This document shows positions 16,341 to 25,256 of a stretch of DNA of 64,000 bases, piece after piece. How positions within the stretch are numbered: position 1 is the stretch's first letter; every line of letters starts with the position of its first letter. The stretch covers positions 62,001 through 126,000 of the forward strand of contig CAZLGG010000001.1 of NCBI GenBank assembly GCA_964559135.1, written 5' to 3'. The translations under genes and the position numbers were made by a program. This DNA is from DRQF01 sp964559135 (GTDB taxonomy: Bacteria; Planctomycetota; GCA-002687715; DRQF01). The notes beneath the pieces were generated by a model. The model made no database searches. It saw only the letters and a list, made by a program, of their open reading frames with translations, and was not told the origin of the DNA.

Positions 16341-19111
16341 ATTGGGTCTTTCCGGCATGGCTTTTCCTTCTCGTCGTTCCCCTCGCGCTCATGGTTTGGG
16401 CAGTCCTCGTGCGACGTCGTCTGGGCCGTCGCCGTTTCGTCTCATTGATCCTTCGATCGTTCGCCTTGGCGGCGCTCGTCGCGGCGATCGCCCGTCCTCG
16501 ACTCGTCGATACGGTCGAGGACTTGGGGCTCGTCTTCGTCCTCGATGTCTCCAAGAGTGTTCCCGTCGAGGCGAGAGATGACGGTTTGCGTTGGGCTCTC
16601 TCCGAGATGGCGAAAGGCAAAGGGAACGACCGTGCGGCGCTCGTCGTCTTCGGGTCCAATCCCGCCGTCGAGATTCCGTTTTCGGCGCCCCCCAAGGAGC
16701 CAGGGAGCGATTCCGAGGCCGGCCCCCTCCTCGAACTCGAGAGCCGCGTCGATCTCCAGGAGACGGATATCGCCGAGGCCTTGGCCCTGGCTCGCTCCCT
16801 CGTCCCCGAGGAGTTGGCGGCCCGTGTCGTTCTCATCTCCGACGGCAACGCGACCCGTGGGGAGACCGATCTCGCGATTCGCGAATTGGGCTCATCCGGA
16901 GTGAGTGTCGATGTCCGTCCCCTCCACTACGTGCATGACGACGAAGTCATGGTGCAAAGTCTCGAGGCATCGCCGCGCACCCATGTCGACGAACCTCTCG
17001 AGCTGGTTCTCGTGGTTCGTGCCCTCGGCGAGGGTGCGGCCACGGCCCAGGTCTTCGAGGATGGTCGCCCCGTGAGCGAACCGGTGAGGCTGCGCGTTCG
17101 CTCCGGAGACCAGGCCTACCGCTTCGTCGTGGCGCCCCCCGAGCCGGGATTCCACACCTACCAAGTGCGTCTCAACCCGGACCGGGACGGCAACCGCCGC
17201 AACAACGTCGGGCGGTGCGGTGTCGTCGTGCAAGGTCGTTCGTCCGTCGCGGTCGTGTCGTCCTCCGATCACGACCAGCGTCTCACGGGAGTCTTCCGGA
17301 AATCCGGGCTCGACGTCGCCCATGTCTCGGCCTCCAACCTCCCTCGCCACCCGGCGGATTGGATCGGTCGCGGCGCGGTCGTACTCGACGATCTGCCGGC
17401 CTGGGACATGGATCGGGAGCAGATGCTGGCCCTTGCCGTGGCCGTGAAGGATTTGGGAATGGGGTTGTTGGTCGTCGGCGGGCCCACTTCGTTCGCCCCG
17501 GGCGGCTATCGGGGGACGCCCCTCGAGCCCGTTTTCCCGGTTCGCCTGGACGTCCTCAACGAGAAGCTCACCCCCAAGGGCGCTCTCGTCGTCGTGTTGC
17601 ACAGCGTTGAGTTCGATCAGGGCAACACGTGGGCCGAGCGAATCTGCGAGACGGCTTTGAAATCCCTCTCACCCCGTGACGAGATGGGAATCGTCTACTT
17701 CGATCCCTCCCAGGGCGAGCGCTGGCTGTTCAACCTCGGTCCGGTGGGCGATGGCGCGGCGCAGAAACAACTCATCCGAAACGTCACGGTGGGGGACATG
17801 CCGTCCTTCCACAAGTGTTTTCTGCTCGCTCTCAAATCGTTGGCTCGAAGTCGGGCATCGGTCAAGCACGTCGTCGTGATCTCGGACGGCGATCCACAGG
17901 CGCCGTCCCCTCAGGTTCTTCAGACCCTGAAGACAATGAAGGTCACCGTCTCCGGTGTGGCCGTCGCACCTCACGGCCTCAATGTTCTCGAGGACTTGGC
18001 AACTTGCGGAGGCGGCCGCTACATCCAACTCGATCGCAGTTCGGCGGACCTTGCGAGGATTCCCCGCTTCATCGTTCGTGAAGCCTCCAGGATCCGGCGG
18101 CCCAGCGTCGAGGAAAAGCCGTTCACACCCCTCGTCTCTCTGCCGGGCTCGATCCTGATTCGGGGAATCGATTCGGGATTCCCCCGGCTCCTCGGGCACG
18201 TCGTGACGTCGGCCCGCGCCGAGGCCGACACGGTCCTCTTGGCCGACGAGAAAAGGGGCGACCCTCTCTTGGCGACATGGAATTTCGGCCTGGGGAGGGT
18301 GACCGCCTTCACCTCCGATGCCACGTCGCGGTGGTCCAAGGAATGGCTCTCCTGGGACGGATTCACCCGATTCTGGACCCGACAGATTCGAGCGGTCCTC
18401 CCCGCGTCCGAGGGCAGTGGATTCCCCCTGCGTGCCACGTGGAGCGGTTCGCGTCTCGATCTCGAAATGGAAGCCGAAGACGGGCAGGGGCGCCCGCTGA
18501 CGGCCTTGGAACCGCGCGTCGCTCTTCTCCGGGAGGGTGGGGCATCACGGGACATTTCCCTCGTGCAATCCGAGCCTGGCCGCTATGTCGCGTCCGTCGC
18601 GGTTGTCGAACCCGGGGACTACCTCGCCCGCGCCCGGTACGACGTCGAAGGAAAGCGACGGGTGAGTCTGGCCGCGGCCTCTTTGTCTTTCGGGCCGGAG
18701 GACAGGAGTCTTCGCAGCGCCGATGACAAGCTCGCCTATTGGGCATCTCTCGCCGGCGGCATCGACCTCTCTTCGGGGGGAGACCCCTGGCGTCACGACA
18801 TGGTGAGCGTCCGATCCCGCCGGGAACTGTGGCGAGACCTCCTCGTCGCAGGTCTCCTGCTCATGCTGCTCGACGTGGGAACGCGGCGCATCCAGCTCGG
18901 CCGGACACCTCGTGCCGTGAGATCCGCGCCGTCCGCGGCCTCGCCGCGCCGGGCACGCGAATCTCGAGCCCCGCCTCTCCCCGAGGCGGAACCCGAGGCC
19001 GAACCCTCGAAGGATGAGGTCGTGACCGATCCGGCGGCGACCGAAGAACAACGCATGCGCGCTCTCAAGTCCGCGAAGAGGCGGGCGCGCAGAAGACAGG
19101 AGTGGCAATGA
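16337..19111 (+). CDS. von Willebrand factor A / GATase-like membrane protein
   Basis: A 924-residue protein starting at a TTG that overlaps the previous stop (TTGA). Two N-terminal membrane segments (about 5-25 and 38-55) are followed by a vWA domain with an intact MIDAS, DVSKS at 70-74. A glutamine-amidotransferase-like domain has the signature VVGGPTSFAPGGY near 375-395 and lacks an obvious catalytic Cys triad. A second vWA-like domain from about 414 has a degraded MIDAS (LHSVEFD in place of DxSxS). A C-terminal membrane segment lies near 830-850, before a charged tail. This architecture is common beside MoxR and DUF58 genes. It probably presents metal-dependent binding domains on the outer face of the membrane. 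Confidence 0.8.
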   Translation: MNWVFPAWLFLLVVPLALMVWAVLVRRRLGRRRFVSLILRSFALAALVAAIARPRLVDTVEDLGLVFVLDVSKSVPVEARDDGLRWALSEMAKGKGNDRAALVVFGSNPAVEIPFSAPPKEPGSDSEAGPLLELESRVDLQETDIAEALALARSLVPEELAARVVLISDGNATRGETDLAIRELGSSGVSVDVRPLHYVHDDEVMVQSLEASPRTHVDEPLELVLVVRALGEGAATAQVFEDGRPVSEPVRLRVRSGDQAYRFVVAPPEPGFHTYQVRLNPDRDGNRRNNVGRCGVVVQGRSSVAVVSSSDHDQRLTGVFRKSGLDVAHVSASNLPRHPADWIGRGAVVLDDLPAWDMDREQMLALAVAVKDLGMGLLVVGGPTSFAPGGYRGTPLEPVFPVRLDVLNEKLTPKGALVVVLHSVEFDQGNTWAERICETALKSLSPRDEMGIVYFDPSQGERWLFNLGPVGDGAAQKQLIRNVTVGDMPSFHKCFLLALKSLARSRASVKHVVVISDGDPQAPSPQVLQTLKTMKVTVSGVAVAPHGLNVLEDLATCGGGRYIQLDRSSADLARIPRFIVREASRIRRPSVEEKPFTPLVSLPGSILIRGIDSGFPRLLGHVVTSARAEADTVLLADEKRGDPLLATWNFGLGRVTAFTSDATSRWSKEWLSWDGFTRFWTRQIRAVLPASEGSGFPLRATWSGSRLDLEMEAEDGQGRPLTALEPRVALLREGGASRDISLVQSEPGRYVASVAVVEPGDYLARARYDVEGKRRVSLAAASLSFGPEDRSLRSADDKLAYWASLAGGIDLSSGGDPWRHDMVSVRSRRELWRDLLVAGLLLMLLDVGTRRIQLGRTPRAVRSAPSAASPRRARESRAPPLPEAEPEAEPSKDEVVTDPAATEEQRMRALKSAKRRARRRQEWQ

Positions 19112-20103
19112 TGGATGCGGTTCTCGAAGAGTTTCCTCGACGGTTCCAGGCCCTGAAGGAAGCGGTTGGTCAGGTCATGGTGGGGCAGGCGAACGTCGTC
19201 GACCTCGTCTTGACGGCTCTTTTCTCCGACGGGCACTGCCTTTTGGAAGGCTTGCCCGGGCTGGGAAAGACGCAGCTCGTCAAGACCCTTTCGGAAGCGT
19301 TGGGACTGAAGTTCTCGCGTATCCAGTTCACGCCGGATCTCATGCCCGCGGATGTGACGGGAACAAACATCATCGAGGAGGACGAGAACGGGAGGAAGCG
19401 CTACGCGTTCCGCAAGGGCCCTATTTTCTCGCAGCTCGTCCTCGCGGATGAGATCAATCGGGCCACGCCGAAAACGCAGTCAGCTCTGCTGGAAGCCATG
19501 CAGGAGCGGACCGTCACGTCCTGGGGAGAAACCCGTCCCATCGAGCGGCCCCTTCTCGTCTTGGCGACGCAGAACCCCATCGAAATGGAGGGGACCTACC
19601 CGTTGCCGGAGGCCCAGCTCGACCGCTTTCTCTTCAAGGTCCTCGTACCCAGACCGAACAGGTCGGAATTGGTGGAGATCGTGGAACGGAGCACGCGCAG
19701 TCGAGCGCCGCGGGCGGAGGCGGTCATGGACCGGGATGAACTCCTACGGTGGCAATCGACGGTTCGCGACGTGGCGGCGGCGCCGCAGGTTCTGGATTTT
19801 GCGGCCCGTCTCGTCGAGGCAAGCCATCCCACGGGCGCCGGTGCCCCGGAACTCGTGGACCGCTACGTGCGTTTCGGCGCCAGCCCCCGTGCAGCCCAGA
19901 GTCTCGTGTTGGCGGGAAAGGTGAGGGCGCTCGCCGACGGCAGGCCGCAGCTCGCCTACATGGATCTCCGCTGGGCAGCCACCGCGGTCTTCCGCCATCG
20001 CCTCGTCTTGGGCTACGAGGCCCAGGTGGATGACGTCACCCCGGACACGATCACCGCGGCCCTTCTCGAAGCCGTTCCCGATCTCGCCGAGGACGCGGCA
20101 TGA
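19108..20103 (+). CDS. MoxR-family AAA+ ATPase
   Basis: A 331-residue AAA+ chaperone-like ATPase. Walker A is GLPGLGKTQ near residue 50, Walker B is LADEINRA near 113-120, sensor 1 is ATQNPIEMEGTYPLPEAQ near 155-170, and the DRF arginine region follows. A C-terminal lid is present. ATG 19108 overlaps the preceding stop and has AGGAG five bases upstream; a GTG two codons earlier is less likely. MoxR proteins act with vWA partners in cofactor insertion or complex maturation; here the vWA genes lie on both sides. Confidence 0.92.
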   Translation: MMDAVLEEFPRRFQALKEAVGQVMVGQANVVDLVLTALFSDGHCLLEGLPGLGKTQLVKTLSEALGLKFSRIQFTPDLMPADVTGTNIIEEDENGRKRYAFRKGPIFSQLVLADEINRATPKTQSALLEAMQERTVTSWGETRPIERPLLVLATQNPIEMEGTYPLPEAQLDRFLFKVLVPRPNRSELVEIVERSTRSRAPRAEAVMDRDELLRWQSTVRDVAAAPQVLDFAARLVEASHPTGAGAPELVDRYVRFGASPRAAQSLVLAGKVRALADGRPQLAYMDLRWAATAVFRHRLVLGYEAQVDDVTPDTITAALLEAVPDLAEDAA

Positions 20104-20978
20104 CGGCGGTGTTGGGGGGAGATTTGAGGGCGAGGTTGGCCCGGCTCGACTTCGTCTTGCGTCGTTCGCTGACCGGGACCCTGCGAGGGGACCGGCGTGC
20201 GCCCAGACGAAAGGGGATCAGCCTCGAGTTTGCGGACTTCCGCGCCTACGCCCCCGGTGACGACGTGCGGCATCTCGATTGGGCGAGCCTGGCCCGGCTC
20301 GATCAACTTCTCATTCGGCTGTACCACGATGAGGAGGAGCTGAATCTGAACCTGGTGATCGACATGAGTCGGTCCATGGCCTACGGGACGCCCCCGAAGC
20401 GGGAGCTGGCCATCGGTCTCGCCGCGGCGCTCGCCTGGATCGGGAGGATTCGGGGACATCGCGTGGAGACCTGGCTTCTCGGAGAGGAGTTGGAACATGC
20501 CGAACCCGGCGCGTCGGCGGGAGCCTTCGAGGCTTTCCTCGATCGCCTGGAGGCCATGCCCGCGACGTCGACCCGTCCCCTCATCGAACACCTCGACCAA
20601 CTTCGTCTGCGAACCCGACTGCGGGGACTCACGGTCCTGATTTCGGACCTCTTCGAGCCCGCCGGGCCTCGCGCCGTGCTGAAGCGACTCCTGGGACCAC
20701 GTAGGTCCCTCGACATCCTCCAGATCCTGGCGCCCGAAGAATTGGAGCCCGATCTTGAGGGCGATCTCCTTCTCGAAGACATGGAAACCGGGGAAGCGGT
20801 CGAGATCACATGGACCAAGGCTTTGGCGGAGATCTATCGACGTCGTCTGACCGGTCATCTTGCGTCTTGGGCGGAGGCCGCGCGTCGCCGGGGGGCGGCC
20901 TGGACGCACCTCAGCTCGAGGCTCACCCTGGAGGACGCCGTTCTGAACGAGTTGGCGCCGAAAGGGTGGCTCGCATGA
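20100..20978 (+). CDS. DUF58 domain protein
   Basis: A 292-residue cytoplasmic protein of the DUF58 family, the usual partner of MoxR. The diagnostic block is near residues 40-70: FADFRAYAPGDDVRHLDW. It is followed by a vWA-like fold with VIDMSRSM near 85-92, a DxSxS-type metal site. Both ends overlap the neighbouring genes by four bases (ATGA). It lacks the N-terminal membrane segments of longer DUF58 proteins. It probably connects the MoxR ATPase to the BatA-like membrane protein downstream. Confidence 0.9.
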   Translation: MTAVLGGDLRARLARLDFVLRRSLTGTLRGDRRAPRRKGISLEFADFRAYAPGDDVRHLDWASLARLDQLLIRLYHDEEELNLNLVIDMSRSMAYGTPPKRELAIGLAAALAWIGRIRGHRVETWLLGEELEHAEPGASAGAFEAFLDRLEAMPATSTRPLIEHLDQLRLRTRLRGLTVLISDLFEPAGPRAVLKRLLGPRRSLDILQILAPEELEPDLEGDLLLEDMETGEAVEITWTKALAEIYRRRLTGHLASWAEAARRRGAAWTHLSSRLTLEDAVLNELAPKGWLA

Positions 20979-22894
20979 CCGCCGCCCTCCCCTTGGCTGT
21001 CGCGTTTTCTCACCCTCAGCAGCTCTGGTGGCTCCTGAGCCTCTTCCCGCTCATCATGCTTTTTTTGATGAAACGCCGTCGGCGGGAACACCAGGTCGGC
21101 AGTGTCATGCTCTGGCAGGCGCTGTTGAAGGAGGATGTCGTCCAAAGTCCGTTCCGGGTTCCCAGGGAGTGGTTGAGCCTGCTGCTTCTCGTCCTGGCCG
21201 TCCTGGGTCTCGGCTTGTCCCTGGGAGGCCTCCGCTGGGGGAGCACTCGGCAACCCGGGAGCCTCACGGCCATCGTGCTGGACGCGAGCGCCACCATGGC
21301 CTCCCGCGACGGTGATGCGACGCGATTCGAAAGGGCGCGGAATCTCGCGCGGGACGAATTGGACGCGGCCGGCGACGACGTGGGCGTGATCGTCATTCTT
21401 GCAGGCGCGGAGCCCCTCTTGCTGGGAGATTCCCGCGACGATCCGGCCCTTCTCCGCAGCCGACTCGCCGCTGCGCAGCCGGAGCCCAGATCGAGTGATC
21501 TTCTTCAGGCGATGGACCGGGCCGTCGGCTTGTTGTCCGAAGGGAGGAACCAAGGGGCGGCCGCGACGGAACTCCGTGTTCTCTCCGACTTCGCGGGGGG
21601 AAGTCCGGACATGGGGGGATTGGACACCGGGGGCGTGAACGTGAAGCTCGTCGCGTTGGGAGATCCTCGACCGAATCGCGGCATCGTCGGCCTGTCCCTG
21701 GGAGGGCGGAGCGACGTGAAGCGTCTCGTCGTGCGCGTGTCGGCGAATGCCATGGCTTCCGGAAAGGTCATCGTTTCCCTCTATCGCGACGACCTCCTTC
21801 AGGCCGCACGCGAGGTGGAACTCGAGCCAAGCAAATCGAAGACCGTGCTTTTCCCGATCGAGCTCGAACCAGGCGCCGAGGCATCCCGTTTTCGTCTGCG
21901 TCTGAGCGGTGAGGATGTCTTGTCCCTCGATGATGAGGTGATCTTCGGTGTCGCCCGGGCGCCCTCGCCCCGCATCCTCGTTCTGGGGGAAGCCTCTCCC
22001 TATCTCGCGGCTCTCGGGAGCGTCTTTCCTGAGTTGGACATCGTGCGCGCATCCAGCGAAGCGGAATTGCCTCCCGGAACGTCGTCCTTCGATCTCATGA
22101 TCACGACGAGGGCATGGACGGCGAAGGAGCCGCCTCCTGCTCGTCGCGTGTTCTGGTGGGGCGTCGTCCCGGACGGGCTCATCGAGCGAGGGGACGCCTT
22201 GCAGCCCGTGGTCTTGGGTGTGGAGCGGGGAGACCCCGTTCTGCGGCAAGTCGATCTGGGTGACCTCGTCGTGTTGCGTCAGCACCGCGTCGAGATCCCC
22301 GGCTCGGCCCGCAGACTCGTGAGGACGGATGCCGGTTCCCAGTTTTTCGCCTTCTCGAGACAGGGGCGTCGGCACTTCGTGTGGGCGAGCCCACCCACCG
22401 ACAGCAACTTGGCCCTCCTTCCCGCGTTTCCTCTTCTCGTTCGCAACTTGCTCGCGGACCGCCTCCGGGGCCTCGAGTTGTGGAGCTTTGCGGGCGGTGA
22501 GCCGGTGCGTTTTTCGGCTGGGTTGGGGCGGCTGTTGGGGGAGGTGGACCTGCACGTCACGGGGCCGGAAGGAATGGACATTCGCCGCTCCCTGGAGGGC
22601 GGCGCACTCTGGGTGTTGGGGGAGCGCCCTCGGCTCGGGGCCTACACGGCTGAGGTCACACGGGAGGGGCGGCGCATGGTTCGTCCCTTCGGGGTCGGGC
22701 TTCTCGATGAGAGCCTCACGACGTCACGGCCGACGGCCTCCCCCGCCCTCGAAGCGCTGGCGAAGACCGCGCCCCGTGTCGCCGTGGAACGCGCCGGTTC
22801 CACCCCCGACGGGCGGCCTCTTTGGCGTCCGCTCGCCCTGTTCGCATTCCTCCTCCTCACCGCCGAGATTCTCTGGGCCCATTCCCGCCAATGA
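20975..22894 (+). CDS. BatA-like membrane protein with vWA domain
   Basis: A 639-residue protein. It begins with the aerotolerance-regulator (BatA) N-terminal pattern: a hydrophobic segment ending in FLMKRRRREHQ, a short VGSVMLWQALL helix, then a second membrane segment near 68-88. A vWA domain follows with a DASAT metal motif near 103. The C-terminal half is a beta-rich/GATase-like extracytoplasmic region, ending in a last membrane segment near 615-635. The start at 20975 overlaps the DUF58 stop. It is the last gene of the coupled operon and is convergent with the next gene. Confidence 0.83.
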   Translation: MTAALPLAVAFSHPQQLWWLLSLFPLIMLFLMKRRRREHQVGSVMLWQALLKEDVVQSPFRVPREWLSLLLLVLAVLGLGLSLGGLRWGSTRQPGSLTAIVLDASATMASRDGDATRFERARNLARDELDAAGDDVGVIVILAGAEPLLLGDSRDDPALLRSRLAAAQPEPRSSDLLQAMDRAVGLLSEGRNQGAAATELRVLSDFAGGSPDMGGLDTGGVNVKLVALGDPRPNRGIVGLSLGGRSDVKRLVVRVSANAMASGKVIVSLYRDDLLQAAREVELEPSKSKTVLFPIELEPGAEASRFRLRLSGEDVLSLDDEVIFGVARAPSPRILVLGEASPYLAALGSVFPELDIVRASSEAELPPGTSSFDLMITTRAWTAKEPPPARRVFWWGVVPDGLIERGDALQPVVLGVERGDPVLRQVDLGDLVVLRQHRVEIPGSARRLVRTDAGSQFFAFSRQGRRHFVWASPPTDSNLALLPAFPLLVRNLLADRLRGLELWSFAGGEPVRFSAGLGRLLGEVDLHVTGPEGMDIRRSLEGGALWVLGERPRLGAYTAEVTREGRRMVRPFGVGLLDESLTTSRPTASPALEALAKTAPRVAVERAGSTPDGRPLWRPLALFAFLLLTAEILWAHSRQ

Positions 22895-22983
22895 CCCATG
22901 GCGTGACGACGTCCGCACGCGAAGGGAGGGGCGAAAGGCTTGGGCCGCGTCACGGGATGGCCAAGACGACCCGCACGTGCCCA

Positions 22984-23008
22984 CCCCAGGCGCTCAACGC
23001 CCGTGGGG
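22984..23008. terminator. Hairpin between convergent genes
   Basis: CCCCAGGCG (22984-22992) can pair with CGCC and TGGGG (22998-23001 and 23004-23008) around a five-base loop, with a two-base bulge. The loop holds the stop codon of the minus-strand gene at 22994. It lies 90 bases after the BatA-like gene and could stop transcription from both sides. There is no clear T-run, so an intrinsic terminator is only possible. Confidence 0.3.
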
Positions 23009-25180
23009 CTGGGTGTCGGGGAGGGGGGCGCGGTCGCGGACGAAGCGGTCGAACCAGGTGCGAGTGAGCGCTCGAGCCTCGTCGCGCTTTTCGCTGAGCC
23101 CGTGGTCGGCGCCCTCGAAAAGGACGAAGCGCAGCGTGCGGTGGAGGGCTTGCAGCCCCTCGGCGAGTTCGAAGGCCGAGCCCGGCGGGACGCGCCAGTC
23201 CGCGCCACCCTGCATGAGAAGGATGGGCGTCGTCGGGCAAAGTCTCTCCGGCCAGCGTGCGGGCGATCGGGGCAGGAGGACGGCATCGCCCTCCTTGTCG
23301 TAGCCGGGAATGAGTTCCTCGTAGACCTCCTCGATGCCGGGACGATCCTTCTTCCAGCGGATGAGGTCCGTGACCGGTCCCTCGAGGGCGAGAGCGCGGA
23401 AGCGATCGGTGCGGGAGACGGTGAGCAAGCTCATCATGCCTCCCCGGCTGGACCCGTAGAGGGCGATGCGATCGGAGTCGGCCTCGGGGAGAGCGTCGAG
23501 GAGCGGAAGAAGAGAGAGCACGTCGTTGACTTCGGCGCCGCCGAATTCCTCGAGGCCTTCGCCTCCGGCCACGCCCCGGTATTGGCTCGCCACAACCACG
23601 TAACCCCAGCGGGCCATGGGGAGGAGTCGGCCGAGAACGCGCTTCTCGTCCAGGGCTCCGAATTCCCGGTTGCCGCCCCGGCAGTAGACGATGGCGGGAT
23701 GGGGGCCGGACGCGTTCGGCGTCAACAGCCACCCCTTCACCCGGAGTCCATCGGAAAGATAGGTGATGCGCTCGATGCGCACTTCGTTCAGCCCCGCCAC
23801 CGACCCCGCCTCCGCGGACGGCGTGAAGGCCTCTCTCTCCACGATCTTTCCGTCCTTGGGGAGGGTGAGCAGTTTCTCCCGGTCGAGGAGATGGCCCGCG
23901 AGAACGATCGTCGAGATGGACCGAATGGCGCGGATGTCCACACGCGGATCCTCGTCGAGAACGAGAATGTCGGCACGACGGCCAGGACGCACCTCGCCCA
24001 ATTCCTTCCAACCGAAGGCATCGGCGAAATTGCTCGTGGCCGCCGCCAACGCCTCGCGGGGTGAGAGTCCATAGCGCACGAGAGCATCCAACTCCCACAC
24101 GAGGGAAATTCCAGGCATGGACCCCCAGACGTCGCAGCCGCTGCCGGCGAGGTACCGCGCCCCGGCGGCCCGATAGGCCTTCTCGACGATCTCCGTGGCC
24201 GCGGCGAGACGAGCGTAGGCCTCCACGTGAGCGGCGTCGTGGTCCTGTTTGCCCGTCTCCGGGTCGGCGGGTTGATTGATGTCTTTCGGATCGAGGAGGA
24301 CAGCGGCGGGCTCCTTCCACGGGTTCTTGCTCCAGGGGTGGTGCAGGGCGAGGAGTCCGGCCGTGGGCAACAGATAGGTCTCGGAGTGCGCCAGGGACTT
24401 CGCATAGCGGGCGAGCCGGGGATTGTCGGGTCGGATGGCGGAGAGCCACTTGTACCACTGCCACTTCGGGCTCGCGAGGTCGTCGCTGAAGGGCTCTTTC
24501 GCCACGCCGTGTCGGTGTTCCTCCGGCGCCATGCCGAGGGAGTAGCGGGTGGTGTGGACGAAGGCGTCCAGGCCGAAGTCCATGCCCTGCTCGTAGGTGG
24601 TGAGGGCCAGTTCACCGATGGTGGCCAGTCCGCGTTCGCGACAATGGTTCGCGACGCGTCGGAGTTTGTCGGGGGTCAGACGATACATGAGGAGAGCCAC
24701 CCTTGCACCCTGATCGGCGACGGTGTCGATCCGTGCCAGGAGATCCTCGATGGGGGCAGGCTCGTAGCCCACGTCTTCCAGGGGATACAGATGGGGCGAT
24801 GGTCGGGCGCGGGTGAACAGGGGCCCCCGTCGTCCCCCGGACACGGCGAGGATCGACGTCACGCCGGAATACAAAAAGGCGTTGGCGTAGGCCTGGTTGT
24901 TGAGGACGGCGAAGCCGTCGATGAGGCCGGGGACGAGGTATTTCCCCGTCCCGTCCACGATACGGAATCCATCGGGCACCGTGATGTGATTCTTCGGGCC
25001 CACGGCGGTGATGATGCCGTTCTCGACGAGGACGACCGCGTTCTCGATGTCCCGGGCGCTCTGCCCGCGGTCTGCTGTGTCGATGACGACGGCGCCGACG
25101 ATCGCCAAGCGGTCCTGGGCTGGAAGGAACGTGGAGAGCAGGGCGAGGACGCACGCGAGGTTGAAGGCTGAATGTCTCAT
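22994..25180 (-). CDS. Amidohydrolase-like / serine hydrolase fusion, exported
   Basis: A 728-residue protein with an N-terminal signal peptide (about residues 1-21). Residues about 25-470 follow the imidazolonepropionase-like amidohydrolase fold: the composite beta domain start, VPGLIDGF, then LSPREALAAATSNFADAFG and GRRADILVLDEDPR. The HxH after PGLID is absent (GFAV) and the usual VxxH is IGEL; only FVHTT and GCD remain of the metal ligands. Residues about 480-728 are an S9/dienelactone-hydrolase-like domain with GSSRGG near 573, GADWRVP near 658 and ADHGLS near 692 as a plausible Ser-Asp-His triad. The second domain is probably the active one. It is transcribed alone on the minus strand. 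Confidence 0.75.
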   Translation of the reverse strand: MRHSAFNLACVLALLSTFLPAQDRLAIVGAVVIDTADRGQSARDIENAVVLVENGIITAVGPKNHITVPDGFRIVDGTGKYLVPGLIDGFAVLNNQAYANAFLYSGVTSILAVSGGRRGPLFTRARPSPHLYPLEDVGYEPAPIEDLLARIDTVADQGARVALLMYRLTPDKLRRVANHCRERGLATIGELALTTYEQGMDFGLDAFVHTTRYSLGMAPEEHRHGVAKEPFSDDLASPKWQWYKWLSAIRPDNPRLARYAKSLAHSETYLLPTAGLLALHHPWSKNPWKEPAAVLLDPKDINQPADPETGKQDHDAAHVEAYARLAAATEIVEKAYRAAGARYLAGSGCDVWGSMPGISLVWELDALVRYGLSPREALAAATSNFADAFGWKELGEVRPGRRADILVLDEDPRVDIRAIRSISTIVLAGHLLDREKLLTLPKDGKIVEREAFTPSAEAGSVAGLNEVRIERITYLSDGLRVKGWLLTPNASGPHPAIVYCRGGNREFGALDEKRVLGRLLPMARWGYVVVASQYRGVAGGEGLEEFGGAEVNDVLSLLPLLDALPEADSDRIALYGSSRGGMMSLLTVSRTDRFRALALEGPVTDLIRWKKDRPGIEEVYEELIPGYDKEGDAVLLPRSPARWPERLCPTTPILLMQGGADWRVPPGSAFELAEGLQALHRTLRFVLFEGADHGLSEKRDEARALTRTWFDRFVRDRAPLPDTQPHGR

Positions 25181-25256
25181 GGGGAGAGTCTACCCCAACT
25201 CCGGATGGAGTTGGGGATGCGAGGCTGCGCCGCGGACGTCAAAGGATCGGGTCGGA

